This document shows, in pieces, positions 59,451 to 64,000 of a stretch of DNA of 64,000 nt. Both the position numbers and the translations under genes were made by a program. Source of the DNA: JBCCFK01 sp965262315 (GTDB taxonomy: Bacteria > Actinomycetota > Acidimicrobiia > Acidimicrobiales > UBA8592); NCBI GenBank assembly GCA_965262315.1, contig CBDHFJ010000101.1, positions 1 to 64,000 of the forward strand, given 5' to 3'. The notes beneath the pieces are model-generated. The model was not told the DNA's origin. It saw only the letters and a program-made list of their open reading frames with translations, and ran no database searches. Position 1 is the first letter of the stretch, and every line of letters begins with the position of its first letter.

Positions 59451-59515
59451 CACCGGGGAGCCGTCCCTCGGCGGTGTCGGTCACGAACCCCCCCCAAACC
59501 CACCGGAGGTCTCTC

Positions 59516-60658
59516 ATGCCCGTTCCCCTGCCCACAGACGACGAGGTCGACCTGACCCCACCGTCGGCCGACGAGACGCGCGCCAACGCCATCCTGGTGC
59601 TCAGCGCGACGCGGACCGCCGACGGCAACACCGAGTTCCAACGGTTGCTGGTCGAAGCCACCTTCGAGGCGATGACCGGCAACCGGGTCGACACGTCGGA
59701 CCTGCCGGTGGTGACGGCCGACCAGAGCGCCGAGATCCTGCGCCGTCGTGCCGCCCCGTACCGGATGCGGATGGTCCACATGATGGTGTTGACGGCCCTG
59801 GTGCTCCGGCCGCTGCCGCCCGAGGTCGCAGACCGGGTGGCCGCATTCAGCCACGAGATGGGCATCGACGACGATCTGCTGCGCACCGTGCAGCAGTTCG
59901 CGGACTCGGATCACGCGCTCGCTGCGGTCGACTTCGAGCGCAACGGCTACACCGCGGACTGGTCGGATGAACAGACGGCGGCGCTGCACACGTCCGTGCC
60001 GGTCCGCGGGTGGGACGCGGACGAGGACGACCCGGCGCTCGCTGCGGCGTGGGCCGCGTTGGCCGATCTCCCCGACGGAACGCTCGGGCGCATGGTGCAC
60101 GACTTCTATCGAGCGCGCGGGTTCGCGTTTCCCGGATCTCCGGGGTCGGCGCCCCCGCTGCTCGCGCAGCATGACTGGGTCCACGTGCTGGCGGACTACG
60201 GCACCAAGGTCGAAGCCGAGCTGGAGGTGTTCGCGTTCATCGCTCGGGCCAACGACGACCCGCGCGGGTTCTCCCTGCTGGCGATGGTCGTGAGCCTGTT
60301 CGAGACCGGTCATCTGGCCGAGGGCGCAGGCCTGTTCGAGGCGTTCCCGGGCCAGCTCTCCCTCGACGGCATGACCGTCCGCATCGGCGATGCCATGCGA
60401 CGCGGTGCCCTGAGTCACGGCGAGGGTGACAGCCCCGACGTGGACTTCATGGCCGTGGACTGGTTCGCCCATGCCCCGCTTCCGGTCGAGGAGGTCAGAG
60501 CGCGGTTCGGCGTCGTCCCCAAGTCGGCCGGCGCCGTGGCTGCCGGCTCGGTCGGCCCGTGGGAGGCCGGGGGCATCTCGGAGGCTCAGCTCGCGATGGG
60601 CCACCGGCTCGCCGAGCAGCTCGGCGTGGACTACGACGGCTTCGGCGCGACCGTCTGA
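59516..60658 (+). CDS. Coq4-like protein with HDxxHx11E motif and N-terminal extension
   Basis: A 380-residue protein; the ATG at 59516 follows CCGGAGGTC. The second half fits Coq4: LPDGTLGRMVHDFYRARG near residue 186, and the metal-binding HDxxH at residues 219-223 (QHDWVHVLADYGT) with Glu 12 residues further on (235), the exact Coq4 spacing. The first 185 residues are an extra helical domain. Coq4 proteins act in ubiquinone biosynthesis, unexpected in an actinobacterium that should use menaquinone, so another role is likely. Confidence 0.72.
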   Translation: MPVPLPTDDEVDLTPPSADETRANAILVLSATRTADGNTEFQRLLVEATFEAMTGNRVDTSDLPVVTADQSAEILRRRAAPYRMRMVHMMVLTALVLRPLPPEVADRVAAFSHEMGIDDDLLRTVQQFADSDHALAAVDFERNGYTADWSDEQTAALHTSVPVRGWDADEDDPALAAAWAALADLPDGTLGRMVHDFYRARGFAFPGSPGSAPPLLAQHDWVHVLADYGTKVEAELEVFAFIARANDDPRGFSLLAMVVSLFETGHLAEGAGLFEAFPGQLSLDGMTVRIGDAMRRGALSHGEGDSPDVDFMAVDWFAHAPLPVEEVRARFGVVPKSAGAVAAGSVGPWEAGGISEAQLAMGHRLAEQLGVDYDGFGATV

Positions 60659-60676
60659 GGGTGACCCGGCCGGAGG

Positions 60677-61504
60677 TCAGCGACCCTCGAACTCGGGCTC
60701 GCGTTTGTCGACGAAGGCCTTGGATGCTTCGAGATGGTCTGCCGTGGTCCCCGTGTGACGATGGTGGGTGGCCTCGAGTTCGAGGATGGTGGTCAGGTCC
60801 GATGTGACCGCGCGGTTGATGTTCTCCTTCATGTACCGGTACGCGATCGGCGGTCCGGCCGCGAGGCGGGCGGCCGTGCTCCGCCACGTCTCCTCGAAGT
60901 CGGCGGCACCCACGACGGTGTTGACGATGCCGAGATCGAGCGCGGTGGCCATCGTCATGCGTTCGGGCATGAAGTAGAGCTCTTTGGCCTTGGCGGGCCC
61001 CACCAGTTGCGTCAGGAACCAGGTGCCGCCGTAGTCGCCGGCGAGGCCGACCCGGGCGAACGCGGTGGTCATCACCGCAGTGTCGACAGCGATGCGGAGG
61101 TCGCACGCCAGCGCGAGCGACAGGCCTGCCCCGGCTGCCGCGCCCGGGATGGCTGCGATGGTGGGTTTGGGCATCGAGAACAGGACGCCCGAGGTCGACT
61201 TGTGGTTGTGCCGCTGGGCGTGGACCCCCTCGTCCCAGCTCCCACCGCCGCTCCCGGCGCCTCCGCCTTCGGCGAAGCCCTTCACGTCGCCACCGGCGCA
61301 GAAGGCACCCCCGGCGCCCGTCAGGACGACGCAACGCACCGCCGGGTCGAACTCCACATCGGCCAGGGCGCTGGCGAGCCCTGCCAGCATGTCGCCGGTG
61401 AGTGCGTTGCGGCGCTCGGGGCGATCCATGGTGATCACCGCGACGCCGTTGTCGTCGATCTCCGCGGTCAGGTGGGGCGATCCAGTGTCGATGCTTCGGC
61501 TCAT
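60677..61504 (-). CDS. Enoyl-CoA hydratase/isomerase (crotonase) family protein
   Basis: A 275-residue crotonase: LTGAGGAFCAGGDVKGFAEG is the first oxyanion segment and IPGAAAGAGLSLALACDLR the second. FARVGLAGDYGGTWFLTQLVG carries Asp in the region where hydratases have Glu. The DVKGF loop is longer than usual (GGGAGSGGGSW). It would act in beta-oxidation or aromatic-acid side reactions; the exact step is unknown. Confidence 0.88.
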   Translation of the reverse strand: MSRSIDTGSPHLTAEIDDNGVAVITMDRPERRNALTGDMLAGLASALADVEFDPAVRCVVLTGAGGAFCAGGDVKGFAEGGGAGSGGGSWDEGVHAQRHNHKSTSGVLFSMPKPTIAAIPGAAAGAGLSLALACDLRIAVDTAVMTTAFARVGLAGDYGGTWFLTQLVGPAKAKELYFMPERMTMATALDLGIVNTVVGAADFEETWRSTAARLAAGPPIAYRYMKENINRAVTSDLTTILELEATHHRHTGTTADHLEASKAFVDKREPEFEGR

Positions 61505-61667
61505 GCCACGGTCCTACAACGAGTACACGAACGGCCGCAAGCTCTGGCGGCTGGCAAGGACGACGCCGGGCATCGCGCGGACGATGTCGCGGTTGCCGGC
61601 GTGACCGGTTCCGCGCACCGTGGGTGGGGGCTGGCGACCGTGCCGGGCGCCGGTCGGAAGTGGCCGA

Positions 61668-61994
61668 TCAGATGGCGTGGTCGGCGGGCACGTCCAGGCC
61701 GTAGTGGCGGTAGGTCGCGCGCGCTTCGTCGGCTCGGGGAGCGATCCGCTGCTTGGTGCGCGGGGCCGCGTCGACCCGGTCCTTGGAGTACGGGACGACG
61801 AGCTCGTCACCGTCCTCGGACACCGAGATGACCGGGACGAGGTGTTCGCCCTTGCGCCAGCCGGTCTTGACCACCAGCCATTCGGGACGGAGGTTGGACG
61901 GTCGGAGGATGACGTCGCGGACTCTGCCGATGGCGGCGCCGGTCTCGGTGAGCAGCTGTCGATCGACATAGCTGGGGACGAGGGCTGAAGACAT
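61668..61994 (-). CDS. PRC-barrel domain protein
   Basis: A 108-residue protein; the first 75 residues form a PRC-barrel (LTETGAAIGRVRDVILRPSNL, then PEWLVVKTGWRKGEHLVPV). The C-terminal tail is charged. Members bind RNA, photosynthetic reaction centres or ribosome-maturation factors; the actinobacterial ones are usually stress-related, unknown here. The ATG at 61994 follows GGGAGG. Confidence 0.83.
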   Translation of the reverse strand: MSSALVPSYVDRQLLTETGAAIGRVRDVILRPSNLRPEWLVVKTGWRKGEHLVPVISVSEDGDELVVPYSKDRVDAAPRTKQRIAPRADEARATYRHYGLDVPADHAI

Positions 61995-62112
61995 GGTGAC
62001 CTCCCTGCTTCCGCCGCCGATGCGGTGGAAGGGTTCGAGGCCCGCGCATGTCGAACATGACACATTCGTCATGAAAACGCAACACATGCCGCGCTGGCGC
62101 CAGACGCTCTGG

Positions 62113-63348
62113 TCAGGTCGCCGCCGGCGTCGAGGTCCTGGTGGCGGAGATCTCGGGCAACAACTTCGAGAGCAACCAGGTCGCGACCAGGAAGCCGGCC
62201 GACGTCCACAGCGCGGCCGCGAGCCCACCGGCCAGGTACACGACGCCGGACAGCAGGGTGCCGATGAGCCTGCCCGCAGCGTTCGCCGAGTAGTAGAAGC
62301 CGACGTCCATCGCCACGTCCTCGCCGTCGGAGTACGCCAGGATCAGATAGGAGTGGATCGACGAGTTCAGCGCGAACACCATGCCGAACACGATCAGGCC
62401 GCCGATGATCGCGACCTCGGCCCACAGGTCCGCGCTCAACATCGCGGCGATCGTCACCGACACCGCGGCCAGGACCAGTGCCAAGCGACGCGCGGCGCCG
62501 ACGTCCTGGGCTGCCGAGCTGCTCAGCACCCGCGGCGCGGCCGACTGCACCATGCCGTACCCGATGACCCAGGCGGCGAGAAAGGCGCCGATGCCTTCGT
62601 GGCTCCAGCCCAACTCCTCGTCGAGATAGATGGGCAGCGCGACCACGAACCAGATGTCTCGGGCCCCGAAGAGGAAGAAGCGGGCGATCGAGAGGCGATT
62701 GATCGCGGTCGACTTCGAGAACACGGCGCCGAACGGTTTCGGCTGCTTCGATCGGCCGATGTCCTGACGGAGCAGGAGGAGGACCGCCGCCAGGACCACC
62801 ACCAGTGCAACCGCCATGATTCGCAGTGCGTCGTCGAACCCGACCCATGCCAGCAGTGCGCCACCCACGAAGAACCCGACCCCCTTCAGCGCATTCTTCG
62901 AGCCCGTCAGGATCGCGACCCATCGGAACAGGGCGGACTGGTGCTGCTCCTCGTTGTCCCCACCGACCACCAGCTTGATGGCGCTCTTCGAGCTCATCTT
63001 GGTCAGGTCCTTGGCGATGCCGGACAGGGCCTGGGAGCCCATCACCCAGACCACCGACAAGGCCTCGGCCCAACTCGGATCCTCGAGCGACAGCAGGAAC
63101 AGCGCCACCACCTGGACCGCCAGGCCCGCGTAGAGCGTGCGGTTGAGGCCGAACCTGGACCCGACCCAGCCGCCGACCAGGTTGGTCACGATCCCGAAGA
63201 ACTCGTAGAAGAGGAACAGGAAGCCCAGCGTCACCGGGCTGTAGCCGAGGTCGTGAAAATGGAGCAGGACGAGCGTGCGCAGCGCGCCGTCGGTGATGGT
63301 GAAGGCCCAGTAGGCCGAGGTCACCAGCGCGTAGTTGCGGACGTTCAC
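62113..63348 (-). CDS. arsJ: Organoarsenical efflux MFS transporter ArsJ
   Basis: A 411-residue MFS protein with about twelve helices. The start VRNYALVTSAYWAFTITDG, ALRTLVLLHFHDLGYSP and FLFLFYEFFGIVTNLVGGW is the sequence typical of ArsJ. It exports 1-arseno-3-phosphoglycerate made by the upstream GAPDH. The gene is 10 bp downstream of that GAPDH, so they form an operon for arsenate resistance. An arsR-type regulator would be outside the window. Confidence 0.88.
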   Translation of the reverse strand: MNVRNYALVTSAYWAFTITDGALRTLVLLHFHDLGYSPVTLGFLFLFYEFFGIVTNLVGGWVGSRFGLNRTLYAGLAVQVVALFLLSLEDPSWAEALSVVWVMGSQALSGIAKDLTKMSSKSAIKLVVGGDNEEQHQSALFRWVAILTGSKNALKGVGFFVGGALLAWVGFDDALRIMAVALVVVLAAVLLLLRQDIGRSKQPKPFGAVFSKSTAINRLSIARFFLFGARDIWFVVALPIYLDEELGWSHEGIGAFLAAWVIGYGMVQSAAPRVLSSSAAQDVGAARRLALVLAAVSVTIAAMLSADLWAEVAIIGGLIVFGMVFALNSSIHSYLILAYSDGEDVAMDVGFYYSANAAGRLIGTLLSGVVYLAGGLAAALWTSAGFLVATWLLSKLLPEISATRTSTPAAT

Positions 63349-63358
63349 GTCGAGATCC

Positions 63359-64000
63359 TCAGAGCGACGCCGCGACCGTGGCCGTCAGCTCAGCCATGCG
63401 ATGCACGTAGCCGTACTCGTTGTCGTACCAGACGAGCACCTTCACCATGCGCTCGTCCACCACCATCGTCGAGGGCGCATCGACGATGCCGGAGCGAGCG
63501 TCGTTGACGTAGTCGGCGGACACGAGGGGCCGGGTCTCATACCCGAGGATGCCCTTCAGGGGTCCCTCCGCAGCCTCACGGAGGAGATCGTTGACCTCGT
63601 CGGCAGTGACATCGCGGTCGAGTGTGAACACGCAGTCACTGAGCGATGCGTTCAAGAGGGGGACGCGAACGGCGACGCCGTTCAGCTTTCCCTGGAGCTC
63701 GGGGTAGATCAGCGTGATCGCCGTGGCCGACCCGGTGGACGTGGGGATCAGCGAGTTCAGCGCCGATCTCGCCCGACGCAGGTCCTTGTGGGGCGCGTCC
63801 ACGATGACCTGGGTGTTGGTCACGTCGTGGATGGTGGTGATGAGACCTCGTTCGATCCCGATCTGCTCGTGCAGCACCTTGACCACCGGCGCGATGCAGT
63901 TGGTCGTACAGGAGGCGGCGGTGACGACTCGATGCACGTCCGGTTGATAGCGGTCGTCGTTGCAGCCGACCACGATGTTGATTGCTGCGTCGTCGTGGAC
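63359..64000 (-). CDS. ArsJ-associated glyceraldehyde-3-phosphate dehydrogenase (5' part outside the window)
   Basis: The C-terminal 213 codons of a type I GAPDH read to the right-hand edge: ASCTTNC with the catalytic Cys, TTIHDVTNTQ, RSALNSLIPTSTGSAT, and VWYDNEYGYVHRM. The upstream part (NAD domain) lies beyond 64000. Adjacency to arsJ identifies it as the enzyme that forms 1-arseno-3-phosphoglycerate from arsenate. The glycolytic gapA would usually be separate. Confidence 0.9.
   Translation of the reverse strand, partial: VHDDAAINIVVGCNDDRYQPDVHRVVTAASCTTNCIAPVVKVLHEQIGIERGLITTIHDVTNTQVIVDAPHKDLRRARSALNSLIPTSTGSATAITLIYPELQGKLNGVAVRVPLLNASLSDCVFTLDRDVTADEVNDLLREAAEGPLKGILGYETRPLVSADYVNDARSGIVDAPSTMVVDERMVKVLVWYDNEYGYVHRMAELTATVAASL

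Noticed and set aside
61504..61667. Short ORFs between the crotonase and PRC-barrel genes
   Set aside because: Both strands have small open frames but no ribosome binding site or conserved features.
1..64000. tRNA/rRNA genes, insertion sequences, prophage
   Set aside because: None recognised on reading; a tRNA scan and a transposase search would be needed to exclude them fully.

Overview
The window is very GC-rich, has strongly G/C-ending codons, is densely packed with genes and is rich in F420-dependent (LLM) oxidoreductases, TauD-type dioxygenases, acyl-CoA chemistry and short-chain dehydrogenases. This mix, with TANNNT -10 boxes placed for leaderless transcripts, suggests a free-living actinobacterium, probably of the class Acidimicrobiia (inferred from gene content; no rRNA gene is present). 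No tRNA, rRNA, CRISPR array, prophage or insertion sequence was recognised.

Layout. 1-10.8 kb: an EamA exporter, LLM enzymes, crotonase, a two-gene unit ending in a UGSC-type selenoprotein with in-frame UGA and a hairpin in SECIS position, a gamma carbonic anhydrase, a TauD-like dioxygenase, a flavoprotein, a cupin and a PanE-like reductase. 10.8-19.2 kb: a frameshifted acyl-CoA ligase, nitronate monooxygenase, two coupled SDRs, a sulfatase, then a DUF559-type nuclease gene flanked by five identical 44-bp palindromes. 18.3-24.9 kb (minus strand): an operon of a double-domain solute-binding lipoprotein, ATPase, permease, CoA ligase and TauD dioxygenase, apparently an uptake-plus-catabolism unit. 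25-34 kb: P450, TauD, TetR, a large arylsulfatase, SDR, phosphotransferase and SulP permease. 34-41 kb: a peptide-type ABC operon (ATPase, ATPase, lipoprotein, two permeases) facing an orphan permease. 41.8-49 kb: potassium channel, small Cys-rich ORFs, shikimate kinase, an aromatic ring-cleavage trio and the oxyR/dps pair. 49-54 kb: MFS exporter and the paaADBC phenylacetyl-CoA epoxidase operon divergent from paaX. 54-64 kb: regucalcin-like, GYD, DUF3179, PycTM-like, histidine phosphatase, LLM, Coq4-like, crotonase and PRC-barrel genes, ending in an arsJ/GAPDH arsenate-resistance pair cut by the window edge.

Together the genes describe import, desulfation, CoA activation and oxidative breakdown of aromatic and sulfur-bearing organics. 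The most notable signals are the UGA-encoded selenoprotein, the palindrome-flanked nuclease gene, the internally duplicated binding protein, and UUCG hairpins placed directly after two unrelated solute-binding-protein genes. Three genes carry single small frameshifts, so either assembly error or recent decay has to be considered.
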